NCBI GenBank assembly: GCA_029782335.1 | Contig: JAKOVA010000264.1 | Location: 16,410-80,409 of the forward strand | Length of the DNA stretch: 64,000 bases | Source of the DNA: Actinomycetes bacterium | GTDB lineage: Bacteria > Actinomycetota > Acidimicrobiia > Acidimicrobiales > Microtrichaceae | Direction of reading: 5' to 3' | Part shown: piece after piece, positions 44,251 to 52,888 of the stretch | How positions within the stretch are numbered: the first letter of the stretch is position 1 | How the letters are laid out: each line of letters opens with the position of its first letter | Notes under the pieces: model-generated | The model's input: the letters and a program-made list of their open reading frames with translations, nothing else | The model's database searches: none | Told to the model about the DNA's origin: nothing | Made by a program: the position numbers and the translations under genes

Positions 44251-44789
44251 TCCTCGTGGTGTCCGGCCCCGGAGGGGTGGGCAAGGGGACCGTACTGTCA
44301 CGAGTGCTCGAGTCGGACCCGCTGTTGTGGCTGAACCGATCCTGGACCACCCGCGCCCGGCGCCCCGGTGAACCTTCCGACGCCTACGTGTTCGCGACGC
44401 GCTCTGAGTTCGAGCGTCAGATCGAGGCGGGCGGGTTTCTCGAATGGGTCGAGTTCCTCGACTACCTGCAGGGGAGTCCGGTCCCGCAACCGCCGCCCGG
44501 ACACGACGTCGTCTTCGAGATCGACGTCTACGGCGCCGCGCGGGTGCGTGAGCTGTATCCCGACGCCGTCCTGGTCTTCATCGACGCACCCAGCCGCGAC
44601 GTGCAGGAACAACGCTTGCGCGCCCGTGGTGATACTGAGGAACGTGTAATGCAGCGACTCGCGAAAGCAGACGAAGAGGTCGCGAAAGCCAGAGAGCTCG
44701 GCGCTGAGGTGCTCATCAACGACGACCTCGACGCGGCCGTCGAGGAGTTGTCGTCGCTCGTCCGGCGGGCACGAGCCGCGCGACGTTGA
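44247..44789 (+). CDS. gmk: Gmk, guanylate kinase (divergent)
   Basis: A 180-residue nucleoside monophosphate kinase converting GMP to GDP. The P-loop is SGPGGVGKGTVL (usual form SGPSGVGKST), then SWTTRARRPGE and EFERQIEAGGFLEW. The usual NxYGTP-type GMP-binding loop is replaced by DYLQGSPVPQPPPG, and the segment is slightly shorter. FEIDVYGA and the lid region with RGDTEE follow. Position after mihF supports the assignment despite these changes. GTG start overlaps mihF. Confidence 0.87.
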   Translation: MILVVSGPGGVGKGTVLSRVLESDPLLWLNRSWTTRARRPGEPSDAYVFATRSEFERQIEAGGFLEWVEFLDYLQGSPVPQPPPGHDVVFEIDVYGAARVRELYPDAVLVFIDAPSRDVQEQRLRARGDTEERVMQRLAKADEEVAKARELGAEVLINDDLDAAVEELSSLVRRARAARR

Positions 44790-44790
44790 T

Positions 44791-44810
44791 CGAGCGGAGA
44801 TCGCCGCTCG
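44791..44810. terminator. Hairpin after gmk, candidate terminator
   Basis: CGAGCGG-AGATCG-CCGCTCG is a perfect 7-bp stem beginning one base after the gmk stop. There is no U-tract, as in many high-GC terminators. It could end the carA-to-gmk unit and, from the other side, the convergent glycosyltransferase gene. Confidence 0.45.
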
Positions 44811-44888
44811 GGATGCAAGGCTGGTCCTGCCGGGGCCGACCGAGCGCAGGGTGAGGCTGACTCGCTGGGAGTTCCGTTGAAAAGGTTC

Positions 44889-46034
44889 CTATGCAGGTGG
44901 GCCTTCGTCGGTTCGTCTTGACCGTTCGCCCCAGGCCAGGGCGCCCAGGGTCGCCGGGTGAATCAGATAACCCGCCCGCGTCGAGGGCACCGCGAGGACG
45001 AGACACAGGAACGCGATCGCGCCACGCCTCGCCGCCGCTGCCGGTGATTCCGGCGGGCGGCGAATCAGGCTGACCACGAGCGCGATGCCGACCACGGCCA
45101 CGAGCAGCGCCACCCACAGCGTTCCGCCGGGCAGCGCCTTGAGGAGCTGACCCACGGAGGGGGCATCGGCGGGAGAGCGGGCGGGTGTGCGCCCCGCCGG
45201 GAAGTCGACGATGTTTGCCCAGGCCGCTGTCGGGTCGACGAGGATCGGTGCGGCGGTCGCGACGACGAACCCCGCTACGACCGCCACGCGACGAGTGCCC
45301 CAGCGGCCCTCGCCGTCGCGGACGAACAGGGCGGGCATGGTGAGCGGCCATCCGAGCACGGTGAACGACGCAGCGAGACCCAACGCCCAGTCCGTGACGA
45401 CGTAGCCCGCGACCAAGGACGAGGCGACGAGCAGGTCGTGGCCCCCGGCGGCGACAACGAGGGTGACGAGGGGGGAGGCCGCGATCGCGAGGATCGCCCG
45501 ACGGGTTGCCGGGCGGAGGTGCCGCCAGGCGATCCGCAGCATCGCGGCGTCGAACGCCACCATCCAGAGACGGGCGTCGGTGAACCAGTGACGCCCGAGC
45601 AGTGCACGGGGAAGGCCCGGCACCGTCATCGCCGGAAGGTACGGGAAATAGGAGTAGTTGGTGGTGGCGTCCGCGGCGGACATCCGGGCCGGGTCGCGGT
45701 AGGGGGTCGCGTGGAGGAGGAGTCGCCGCGCGCCGGATTCGAGGACGTCGACCTCCGACTGCGCAACGTGGTGCCATCCCCGTGCCCGACCGATCACCAG
45801 CACCGCGAGGGGGAGCGCACCGCAGAGCACGACTGCGACCTTCCACCAGTGGTGGCGGATCGCCGGCACCAGGGCCGTGGCCAGCGCGGCGAGGTACCCG
45901 CCGACGGCGATCCGGCCCCACCAATGATGCGCCGGGAGGGACGAACCCAGCGCAGCGAGGGCGACAACCAGCCCGGCGCCGGTGATGATGATCGGCACCG
46001 AGCGCGGCAACGGGTCGTGCGCGGTGCCAGACAC
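44889..46034 (-). CDS. Polytopic membrane protein, probable GT87-type (DUF2029) glycosyltransferase
   Basis: A 381-residue protein with about ten hydrophobic helices. It resembles the polyprenyl-phosphate-mannose-dependent alpha-mannosyltransferases of Actinobacteria (DUF2029/GT87). Supporting signs are an acidic residue after the first helices (AQSEVDVLESG), YSYFPYLPA in the first large loop and the WPLTMPALF segment. The sugar and acceptor are unknown. GTG 46034 lies 8 bases after a TAGAGT box; the 953-residue track ORF is a high-GC artefact. It interrupts the otherwise conserved gmk-rpoZ order. Confidence 0.7.
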   Translation of the reverse strand: MSGTAHDPLPRSVPIIITGAGLVVALAALGSSLPAHHWWGRIAVGGYLAALATALVPAIRHHWWKVAVVLCGALPLAVLVIGRARGWHHVAQSEVDVLESGARRLLLHATPYRDPARMSAADATTNYSYFPYLPAMTVPGLPRALLGRHWFTDARLWMVAFDAAMLRIAWRHLRPATRRAILAIAASPLVTLVVAAGGHDLLVASSLVAGYVVTDWALGLAASFTVLGWPLTMPALFVRDGEGRWGTRRVAVVAGFVVATAAPILVDPTAAWANIVDFPAGRTPARSPADAPSVGQLLKALPGGTLWVALLVAVVGIALVVSLIRRPPESPAAAARRGAIAFLCLVLAVPSTRAGYLIHPATLGALAWGERSRRTDEGPPA

Positions 46035-46042
46035 GACCCCTG

Positions 46043-46048
46043 ACTCTA
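46043..46048 (-). promoter_or_regulatory. -10 box of leaderless glycosyltransferase promoter
   Basis: On the minus strand TAGAGT ends 8 bases before GTG 46034. It is divergent from rpoZ and supports the chosen start. Confidence 0.55.
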
Positions 46049-46103
46049 CGGGTCCGCTCGGGCTGGCCGGTGCCCCGAGGCGACCGCGGATGGGCGCGTG
46101 GGC

Positions 46104-46109
46104 TACGAT
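46104..46109 (+). promoter_or_regulatory. Candidate -10 box for rpoZ
   Basis: TACGAT would start transcription about 30 bases before the rpoZ ATG, leaving a short leader with GGGAG. This is one of the few leadered promoters in the window. Confidence 0.45.
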
Positions 46110-46145
46110 TGACGGTCGCTCCGACGACCCCCGCAGGGAGACCCC

Positions 46146-46448
46146 ATGGCTGATCGCGACCGCTTCGACACGATGATGGAGCCCCGCGTCGAAGATCTGC
46201 TCGAGCGCACCGGCTCGAAGTTCCGCCTCGTCGCGCTCGCGGCGAAGCGTGCGCGGCAGATCAACAGCTACTACGGGCAACTCGGTGACGGCGCCGGCGC
46301 GATCATCCCGCCGCAGGTGGCCTCCACCGCTTCGAAGTCGCTGTCGGTCGCGTTCGAGGAGATCGCCGCTGACAAGATTGTCGGGGTCGAGTTGTCCGAG
46401 ATCGAAGCCCCCGAGGCCGAACCGGTCGCCGACGGCGCTGAGGCCTGA
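46146..46448 (+). CDS. rpoZ: RpoZ, RNA polymerase omega subunit
   Basis: A 100-residue subunit aiding assembly of the beta' chain. The omega core is visible in PRVEDLLERTGSKFRLVALAAKRARQIN and in the later KSLSVAFEEIAADKI, with an acidic Ala/Glu tail. GGGAG lies 5 bases upstream of ATG. It sits before coaBC as in other Actinobacteria. Confidence 0.95.
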   Translation: MADRDRFDTMMEPRVEDLLERTGSKFRLVALAAKRARQINSYYGQLGDGAGAIIPPQVASTASKSLSVAFEEIAADKIVGVELSEIEAPEAEPVADGAEA

Positions 46449-46484
46449 GCGGCCGGTCCGACGAGTCGTCCCGAACTCACGACA

Positions 46485-47747
46485 GTGCTCGCGGGCCGTC
46501 GAGTCGTTCTCGGGGTCACCGGCGGTATCGCCGCGTACAAGGCGATCGAACTGTGTCGCCGCCTCGTCGACGCCGGCGCCCACGTCGTCCCGGTGATGAC
46601 TGCCGGCGCCCAGCGCTTCGTCGGGGCCACGACGTTGTCCGCGCTGGCGTCGGAGCCGGTGCAGAGTTCCCTGTGGTCCGAGGCTGATCCGATTCCCCAC
46701 ACTCGACTCGGACAGAACGCCGAGCTCATCGTGGTCGCGCCGGCAACCGCACGGTTTCTCTCCGCATACGCGACGGGATACAGCCACGATCTGCTGACGG
46801 CGACGCTGCTCGCAACGCGGGCGCCGGTTGTGGTGTGTCCGGCGATGCACACCGAGATGTGGGAGCACCCTGCCGTCCAGGAGAACCTGGCGACCTTGCG
46901 GCGGCGGGGTGTCATCGTGGTCGAACCAGACTCCGGCCGTCTCGCCGGCGGCGACGTCGGCCACGGCCGTCTCGCGGCGCCGGAGCGAATCGTCGCGGCG
47001 ATCAGCGAGGTCTTCGCAGCCACCGATGCCCCTGGGGGCCAAGCCGGGGGAGCGCTCCGGGGAATGTCGGTGCTCGTCACTGCGGGAGGGACCCGCGAGC
47101 CGATCGACGCCGTCCGCTTCATCGGCAATCGGAGCTCGGGCAAACAGGGCTACGCGATCGCTGCCGAAGCGGCGGCGCGAGGGGCCGAGGTCACGTTGGT
47201 CACGACGTCGAACCTTGCGGTGCCACCCGGTGTGTCGGTCGAACGCGTCGAGACGGCGGCGGAGATGCACGCCGCCTGCGAGCGCATCGCCCCTACGGCC
47301 GACATCGTCGTCATGGCGGCGGCCGTCGCGGATTTCCGCCCGGCGGCAGCGGTGGACCACAAGCTGAAGAAGGCCGACGGAACACCGCAGATCGTGCTCG
47401 AGCCGACCCCTGACATCCTCGCGTCGCTCGGCGCGTCCAAGCCCGCCGGCCAGACGCTGGTCGGCTTCGCGGCGGAAACCTCGGAACTTCGTGCCAACGC
47501 CGGGTTGAAACTGGTGGCGAAGGGCGCCGATATCATCGTCGCCAACGACGTCTCGGCCCCCGGGGTGGGTTTCGAGCACGACACGAACGCAGTGCTCATA
47601 CTCACCGCTTCCGGACGAGATCTCTCGCTCGGCCTCGGTGAGAAGCGGGAGATCGCCGCTGCGCTCCTCGACCTCATCGTAGAGGAGCGTTCCGGTACCG
47701 CTGAGCCCGCCCGCCCGACTGAGAACTCGACACCCACAGGAGCCTGA
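46485..47747 (+). CDS. coaBC: CoaBC, phosphopantothenoylcysteine synthetase/decarboxylase
   Basis: A 420-residue bifunctional coenzyme A enzyme. The N-terminal FMN-dependent decarboxylase (CoaC) has [17 protein letters not shown] and the [12 protein letters not shown] motif (more often PAMN). The C-terminal CTP-dependent ligase (CoaB) has [33 protein letters not shown] and the Lys motif HKLKK. GTG 46485 gives the standard N terminus. metK follows after 5 bases. Confidence 0.95.
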   Translation: MLAGRRVVLGVTGGIAAYKAIELCRRLVDAGAHVVPVMTAGAQRFVGATTLSALASEPVQSSLWSEADPIPHTRLGQNAELIVVAPATARFLSAYATGYSHDLLTATLLATRAPVVVCPAMHTEMWEHPAVQENLATLRRRGVIVVEPDSGRLAGGDVGHGRLAAPERIVAAISEVFAATDAPGGQAGGALRGMSVLVTAGGTREPIDAVRFIGNRSSGKQGYAIAAEAAARGAEVTLVTTSNLAVPPGVSVERVETAAEMHAACERIAPTADIVVMAAAVADFRPAAAVDHKLKKADGTPQIVLEPTPDILASLGASKPAGQTLVGFAAETSELRANAGLKLVAKGADIIVANDVSAPGVGFEHDTNAVLILTASGRDLSLGLGEKREIAAALLDLIVEERSGTAEPARPTENSTPTGA

Positions 47748-47752
47748 CACCC

Positions 47753-48949
47753 ATGACCACTTGGACCTTCACCTCGGAGTCGGTCACCGAAGGCCATCCC
47801 GACAAGATGGCCGATCAGATCTCCGACTCGGTGCTCGACGCGATCCTCGCGAAGGACCCGGCGGCCCGGGTCGCGTGCGAGACGCTGGTCACCACCGGGC
47901 TCTGCGTCGTGGCCGGTGAGATCACCACCTCCGCCTACGTGGACATCCCCGCGATCGCCCGCGAGACCATCAAAGGGATCGGATACGACCGTGAGAGCTT
48001 CGGCTACGACGGCAACACCTGCGGTGTGCTCGTCGCGCTCGACGAGCAGTCGCCCGACATCGCGCAGGGCGTCGACGACTCCGAAGAGGTCCGTTCGGGC
48101 ACGGCCGGCGAGAACGATGCCCTCGACAAGCAGGGTGCGGGCGACCAGGGGATGATGTTCGGCTACGCCTGCGACGAGACCGACGCCCTGATGCCACTGC
48201 CGATCCACCTCGCGCACCGTCTTGCCGAGCGGCTCACCGAGGTTCGCAAGGCGGGGTTGATCCCCTACCTCCGTCCCGACGGCAAGACGCAGGTCACCTT
48301 CGAGTACGAGGACAACCGGCCGGTCCGCCTCAAGACCGTGCTCATCTCGACCCAGCACAACGACGGTGTCGACCGGGACACCGAGATTCGCCCTGACCTC
48401 ATCGAGCAGGTCATCAAGCCGACGATCCCCGAGGCGTTCCAGGGTGACGACTACGACGTGTACGTCAACCCGACGGGCAACTTCGTGATCGGCGGCCCCG
48501 TGGGCGACTGCGGCCTCACCGGTCGCAAGATCATCGTCGACACCTACGGCGGCATGGCCCGCCATGGTGGCGGTGCGTTCTCGGGCAAGGACCCGTCCAA
48601 GGTCGACCGCTCCGCCGCCTACGCGGCCCGGTGGGTCGCGAAGAACGTGGTTGCGTCCGGCGCGGCGACGCGTTGCGAGGTGCAGGTCGCATATGCGATC
48701 GGCGTCGCGCACCCGCTGTCGATCCTCGTGGAGACGTTCGGCACCGCCGTCGTCGACCCCGCCAAGGTCGAAGCCGCAGTCCGCGAGGTGTTCGACCTGC
48801 GCCCCGGCGCCATCGTGCGCGACCTCGACCTGCGTCGCCCGGTGTTCAAGCCGACCGCTGCCTACGGCCACTTCGGCCGCAGCGGCGACGGCTTCACGTG
48901 GGAGTTGACCAACCGGGTCGACCAACTGAAGTCAGCGCTGGGGCTGTAG
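47753..48949 (+). CDS. metK: MetK, S-adenosylmethionine synthetase
   Basis: A 398-residue enzyme making SAM from methionine and ATP. It carries [20 protein letters not shown], the flexible loop region, [12 protein letters not shown] and the P-loop-like [16 protein letters not shown]. An AGGAG lies 10 bases before ATG. No SAM riboswitch-like leader is seen; the gap to coaBC is only 5 bases. It is the expected neighbour of coaBC and priA. Confidence 0.98.
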   Translation: MTTWTFTSESVTEGHPDKMADQISDSVLDAILAKDPAARVACETLVTTGLCVVAGEITTSAYVDIPAIARETIKGIGYDRESFGYDGNTCGVLVALDEQSPDIAQGVDDSEEVRSGTAGENDALDKQGAGDQGMMFGYACDETDALMPLPIHLAHRLAERLTEVRKAGLIPYLRPDGKTQVTFEYEDNRPVRLKTVLISTQHNDGVDRDTEIRPDLIEQVIKPTIPEAFQGDDYDVYVNPTGNFVIGGPVGDCGLTGRKIIVDTYGGMARHGGGAFSGKDPSKVDRSAAYAARWVAKNVVASGAATRCEVQVAYAIGVAHPLSILVETFGTAVVDPAKVEAAVREVFDLRPGAIVRDLDLRRPVFKPTAAYGHFGRSGDGFTWELTNRVDQLKSALGL

Positions 48950-49066
48950 GCCCGAGGCGGCCGCCAGCCACCAATCCGCCGCCTGCCACCGCCGTCCGTG
49001 GCTCCGAACCCGAACCCCGCGACCCGTCGAGGTGGCCGGGCTGATGGGGCCGACGTAGGGGTCGGG

Positions 49067-50782
49067 ATGGTGGTGCGTGTGCTGCCCGATGTCGCAGCGA
49101 TCGACCGGGAGTTCGACTACCTCCTGCCCCCACGCTGGTCGAACGCCTCGGTGGGGACGATGGTGCGGATTCCGCTCGCCGGTCGGAGGGTCGGCGGGTG
49201 GATCACCGCGCTCGACGTGCCGCGTGACCCGGCGCTGAAGCTGAGCGAGGTTGCGAAAGTCTCCGGAATCGGCCCCGACGCGGCGATGATCGAGCTGTGT
49301 CGTTGGGCGGCATGGCGTTGGGCGGGCCGGCTCGCGAACTTTCTCGCTGCTGCGTCACCGCCGACGATGGTGCCGTCGGTGCCGCGACTCGGGCTCGTCT
49401 CCGACACACCCGCCCCGACACGCTGGCAGTCGCTCTTCGAGCACCGCCGCAGCGTGGTGCGGCTCCCTCCGGCTGAAGACCTCCTGCCGGTCGTGGAGGC
49501 GGCGGCGGTGCACGGCGACACCCTCGTGGTGTGCCCCTCGGTCGGCGCCGCGCGGACCGTAGCGCGCCGTCTCCGCGACGAACGTCTCGCCGTCGCGCTG
49601 TGGCCGCGCGACTGGGCGCGTGCGGCCCGCGGCGGATGTGTCGTCGTCGGGGCGCGCGGTGCCGCGTTCGCGCCGATGCCCACCCTCGGGGCCGTGGTGA
49701 TCCTCGACGAGCACGACGAGGCACTCCAGAACGAGGGATCGCCGACCTGGCACGCACGGGAGGTCGCGCTGGAACGAGCCCGACGCGCGAATGTGCCCGC
49801 GGTGATGACCTCCCCGTGTCCGAGCCTGGAGTCGGTGCTGCGCTCGCCGCTCATCACGATCCCACGGAGCGACGAACGCGCGGGCTGGCCGCTCTTGGAG
49901 ATCATCGATCGCCGCGGCGACGACATCGGTCGCACCGGCCTCTACTCCGAACGCCTGGTGGCGGCACTGCGGCGGGAGGGCACGGCCCTGTGCGTGTTGA
50001 ACCGGGCGGGTCGCGCTGCGCTGTTGGCATGTCGAAGCTGTGGCGAGGTCACCCGCTGCGAGCATTGCGACGCAGCGGTCGCCATGCCGACGGCCACTGA
50101 GGTGTCGTGTCGGCGCTGCGCCACCACCCGGCCGGCGGTGTGCCAGTCGTGCGGAAGCACCGCGCTCTCGGTCCTGCGCCAGGGCATCGGCAAAGCGCGC
50201 GAGGAGCTCGCGGCGCTGCTTGGGGAGGCTGTGGTGGAGGTTTCGGGCCGGACCCGCGACGCCGAATGGTCCGAAGCCCGCGTCTATGTGGGAACCGAAG
50301 CGGTCCTTCACCGGGTTCCTCGGGCCGCGACGGTCGCGTTTCTCGAGGTCGATCAGGAACTGCTCGCGCCGCGGTATCGGGCCTCGGAGCAGGCGCTCGC
50401 GCTCCTGGCGCGAGCCGCGCGGCTCGTCGGTGGACGTGACGGCGGCGGCCGCCTGGTCGTCCAGACCCGCCAGCCCGACCACGAGGTGTTGCGAGCCGTG
50501 CTGACGGCCGATCCGTCGATCGTCATGGACGCCGAGCGGGCGCGCCGCCAGCTGACGGGGTTCCCTCCCGCCGTGACGATGGCGTACGTGGGCGGCGAAG
50601 CGGGAAGCGAGTTCATCGACCGCCTCGGAACCCCGATGGGCGTCGAGATCCACCAACGCGAGGGGTCCTGGCTGCTGCTTGCAGAGGATCGACGCCTGCT
50701 CCTCGACGCGATCGCCTCGGTCGAGCGGCCGCCGGGCCGGCTTCGGCTCCAGATCGACCCGATGCGGCTCCCACCGGGCTGA
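49067..50782 (+). CDS. priA: PriA-like primosomal protein N', helicase motifs degenerate
   Basis: The 571-residue protein has an N-terminal 3'-DNA-binding domain (VVRVLPDVAAIDREFDYLLP) and a helicase-like core in which the Walker A GxGKT is missing (GDTLVVCPSVGAARTVARRL). The Walker B region reads VILDEHDEAL. Two zinc-binding Cys clusters lie around residues 322-367 (CRSCGEVTRCEHC, CQSC). Loss of ATP-binding residues is characteristic of actinobacterial PriA, so it probably acts as a structural restart factor. ATG 49067 with AGGGG 5 bases upstream is preferred over GTG 48998. Confidence 0.87.
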   Translation: MVVRVLPDVAAIDREFDYLLPPRWSNASVGTMVRIPLAGRRVGGWITALDVPRDPALKLSEVAKVSGIGPDAAMIELCRWAAWRWAGRLANFLAAASPPTMVPSVPRLGLVSDTPAPTRWQSLFEHRRSVVRLPPAEDLLPVVEAAAVHGDTLVVCPSVGAARTVARRLRDERLAVALWPRDWARAARGGCVVVGARGAAFAPMPTLGAVVILDEHDEALQNEGSPTWHAREVALERARRANVPAVMTSPCPSLESVLRSPLITIPRSDERAGWPLLEIIDRRGDDIGRTGLYSERLVAALRREGTALCVLNRAGRAALLACRSCGEVTRCEHCDAAVAMPTATEVSCRRCATTRPAVCQSCGSTALSVLRQGIGKAREELAALLGEAVVEVSGRTRDAEWSEARVYVGTEAVLHRVPRAATVAFLEVDQELLAPRYRASEQALALLARAARLVGGRDGGGRLVVQTRQPDHEVLRAVLTADPSIVMDAERARRQLTGFPPAVTMAYVGGEAGSEFIDRLGTPMGVEIHQREGSWLLLAEDRRLLLDAIASVERPPGRLRLQIDPMRLPPG

Positions 50783-50853
50783 GACGACCTCATTGGCTCG
50801 GGCGCGCCGGCCCGTTCGGATCTGGCGGTGTCGGCTGGAGGGCTCCCGTCGGG

Positions 50854-51513
50854 TCAGCTGGGTCGGACCTCGAGCAGCCGGTATCCCTTCCGGGAGGCAA
50901 GTCGCTGCGTCGGCCGCCCGTTCTCGACGAGCCACGCCTGGAGGCTGTCGGCGCCAAGATGGCGCTGTACGACGAGGATCGCTCGTCCGTGGGGAGCGAG
51001 CCTCGCGAGCCATTCGTCGAGCAGTTGGTGCAGGGCTGGCTTGCCGATCCGGATCGGGGGATTGGACCACAACTCGTCGACGAGGAGGTCGTCGCTGATC
51101 TCCGCAGGTGTCGCCACGCTGACGTTGCCCAGGCCCAAGGAAGCAGCGTTCGTCGCGCAGAGGGCCAGGGCACGCTCGTTGACGTCGACGGCGACGACCC
51201 GCGCGTTGGGTGAACGCATGGCGAGGGTGACCGCGATGGGTCCGTATCCGCAGCCGAGGTCGACCAGCGTTCCCTCAGGAGCCGGATCCGGGCCATCGCG
51301 CAACAAGATGCGAGTGCCGGGGTCGATCCGATCGGCGGAAAAGACCCCGCGGTCGGTCACGAGCCGGAAGGTTCCTTCCGGAAGCTCCAAACGCACCGAT
51401 GCCGGCACGGAGGCTGCCGTGGGGCTCGTCGCGAAGTAGTGACCCGAGCGATCGTCGTGCATCGGGGTGTCGCGGGGCGTCGAGGTACCGGCGGCATCGT
51501 CGGGCAACTGCAT
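50854..51513 (-). CDS. RsmC-like class I SAM-dependent methyltransferase
   Basis: A 219-residue single-domain enzyme of the MTS/RsmC type. The SAM-binding motif is LVDLGCGYGPIAV, followed by VVAVDVNERAL. The catalytic NPP motif is in WSNPPIRIGK, as in N2-guanine rRNA methyltransferases. Substrate is likely 16S rRNA, inferred from family only. Its ATG lies 9 bases after a TACCGT box that overlaps the def -10 box on the other strand. Confidence 0.85.
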   Translation of the reverse strand: MQLPDDAAGTSTPRDTPMHDDRSGHYFATSPTAASVPASVRLELPEGTFRLVTDRGVFSADRIDPGTRILLRDGPDPAPEGTLVDLGCGYGPIAVTLAMRSPNARVVAVDVNERALALCATNAASLGLGNVSVATPAEISDDLLVDELWSNPPIRIGKPALHQLLDEWLARLAPHGRAILVVQRHLGADSLQAWLVENGRPTQRLASRKGYRLLEVRPS

Positions 51514-51522
51514 GGGAGTCCG

Positions 51523-51532
51523 ACGGTAGCCT
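51523..51532. promoter_or_regulatory. Overlapping divergent -10 boxes for the methyltransferase gene and def
   Basis: The minus-strand TACCGT (51523-51528) and plus-strand TAGCCT (51527-51532) share two bases. They precede the starts of the methyltransferase (by 9 bases) and def (by 7 bases). RNA polymerase could occupy only one direction at a time. Confidence 0.6.
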
Positions 51533-51539
51533 GTGGCTG

Positions 51540-52079
51540 ATGGCGTCCTACTCGATCCGCATCGTCGGTGATCCGGTGCTCGCCGAGCCCACCAAGGAAA
51601 TCACCGAGATCGACGGTCGTCTGGTCAAGGTGATCGATGCGATGTTCGACACCCTCTACGGGAGCGACACCGGCATCGGACTCGCGGCGAACCAGGTCGG
51701 GGTTCAGAAGCGCCTCTTCGTCTACGACCTCGAGGGAGGGGACGATCCTCAGGTCCTGATCAATCCGCGGATCACCGGTTCCGACGGCGAGTGGGTCTAT
51801 GCCGAGGGATGCTTGTCCATCCCCGGGGTGCACTACGACATCGTGCGGCCGAAAACCGTCGAGGTCACCGCCGTCGGTCTTGACGGCAACGAGTTCAGCT
51901 TTGAAGCCGATGAGCTCTTCTCACGGCTGATCCAACACGAGATCGACCATCTCGACGGCAAGCTGATGCTCGAGCATCTCGACAAAGACCAACTCAAGGA
52001 CGCGAAGCGAGCGATTCGCGAGATGCGGCTCGCACGCGAGGCCGAGCCCCCGCGGCGCAGCGGCTTCCGCCTGCGTTGA
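51540..52079 (+). CDS. def: Def, peptide deformylase
   Basis: A 179-residue metalloenzyme removing the formyl group from nascent proteins. All three motifs are present: GIGLAANQVG, EGCLSIP (Cys metal ligand) and QHEIDHLDG (two His and the catalytic Glu, about residues 132-137). The ATG lies 7 bases after a -10 box. It overlaps fmt by TTGA, so the formylation and deformylation genes are coupled. Confidence 0.96.
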   Translation: MASYSIRIVGDPVLAEPTKEITEIDGRLVKVIDAMFDTLYGSDTGIGLAANQVGVQKRLFVYDLEGGDDPQVLINPRITGSDGEWVYAEGCLSIPGVHYDIVRPKTVEVTAVGLDGNEFSFEADELFSRLIQHEIDHLDGKLMLEHLDKDQLKDAKRAIREMRLAREAEPPRRSGFRLR

Positions 52080-52888
52080 GCGCCCGGCCAAACGTCGCCT
52101 TCTTCGGTACGCCCGAGATCGCGGCGACGACGTTGCGCGCGTTGCACGGGGCCGGCATTCCGATCCCCCTCGTCGTGTCCGGGGCGGATCGTCGTCGTGG
52201 GAGGGGGAGCGCGACGAGCCCGTCGCCGGTGAAGGCCGCAGCGCTCGAACTGGGGCTCACGGTCAGCGCAGACCCCGATGACGCCGTGGGCAGCGGCGCG
52301 GAGCTCGGGGTCGTGGTCGCCTTCGGGCGTCTGATCCGTCCGCATCTGCTGGGTGCGCTTCCGTTCGTGAACCTGCATTTCTCCTTGCTGCCCCGGTGGC
52401 GCGGCGCCGCGCCGGTGGAGCGGGCGATCCTCGCCGGCGACGAGTGGACCGGTGTCTGTTTGATGGAGGTCACCGAAGGCCTCGACGAGGGCGGTGTCTT
52501 CGCGTCGGAGCGGATCGAGGTGGGAACCAAGACGGCCGATCAGTTGCGCTCCGAGTTGGTCGAGGTGGGCAATCGACTGCTCCTCGAAGCGCTCGAGTCG
52601 GGTTTCGGCACCCCGGTACCCCAGGTCGGCGAGGCGACCTACGCCCACAAGCTCTCTGTGGAGGATCGTCGAATCGACTGGACGGCCACGGCGGATGACC
52701 AACATCGGGTCGTACGGATCGGGGGAGCGTGGACGACGTTTCGCGGCCGCCGAGTGAAGGTGCTCGACGGCGAACCAGCGGGCGGGCGCCTCGTTCCCTC
52801 GGTCGTCCAACCCGAGGGCAAGGCGTCGATGTCCTTCGATGCGTGGCGGAACGGCATCCAGCCGCGGCCCGACGAGTGGTTCGAGTGA
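52076..52888 (+). CDS. fmt: Fmt, methionyl-tRNA formyltransferase (short C-terminal domain)
   Basis: A 270-residue enzyme formylating initiator tRNA. The catalytic domain shows VAFFGTPEIAATTLR, then VNLHFSLLPRWRGAAPVERAI and the Asp region LMEVTEGLDEGG. The C-terminal OB domain is recognisable (RIDWTATADD, VQPEGKASM), but the stretch between RVKVLDG and the VQPEGK strand is much shorter than usual, making the protein about 40 residues shorter than typical. A TTG start overlaps def (TTGA). The stop overlaps rsmB (GTGA). Confidence 0.92.
   Translation: MSARPNVAFFGTPEIAATTLRALHGAGIPIPLVVSGADRRRGRGSATSPSPVKAAALELGLTVSADPDDAVGSGAELGVVVAFGRLIRPHLLGALPFVNLHFSLLPRWRGAAPVERAILAGDEWTGVCLMEVTEGLDEGGVFASERIEVGTKTADQLRSELVEVGNRLLLEALESGFGTPVPQVGEATYAHKLSVEDRRIDWTATADDQHRVVRIGGAWTTFRGRRVKVLDGEPAGGRLVPSVVQPEGKASMSFDAWRNGIQPRPDEWFE

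Noticed and set aside
44889-47750. 953-residue minus-strand ORF covering the glycosyltransferase and the region antisense to rpoZ and coaBC
   Set aside because: Only the part ending at 44889 and starting near 46034 looks like a real protein. The rest is Arg/Gly/Asp-rich antisense translation of coding DNA, normal at this GC content.
47748-47752. SAM riboswitch before metK
   Set aside because: The gap after coaBC is only 5 bases, so no leader structure can fit.
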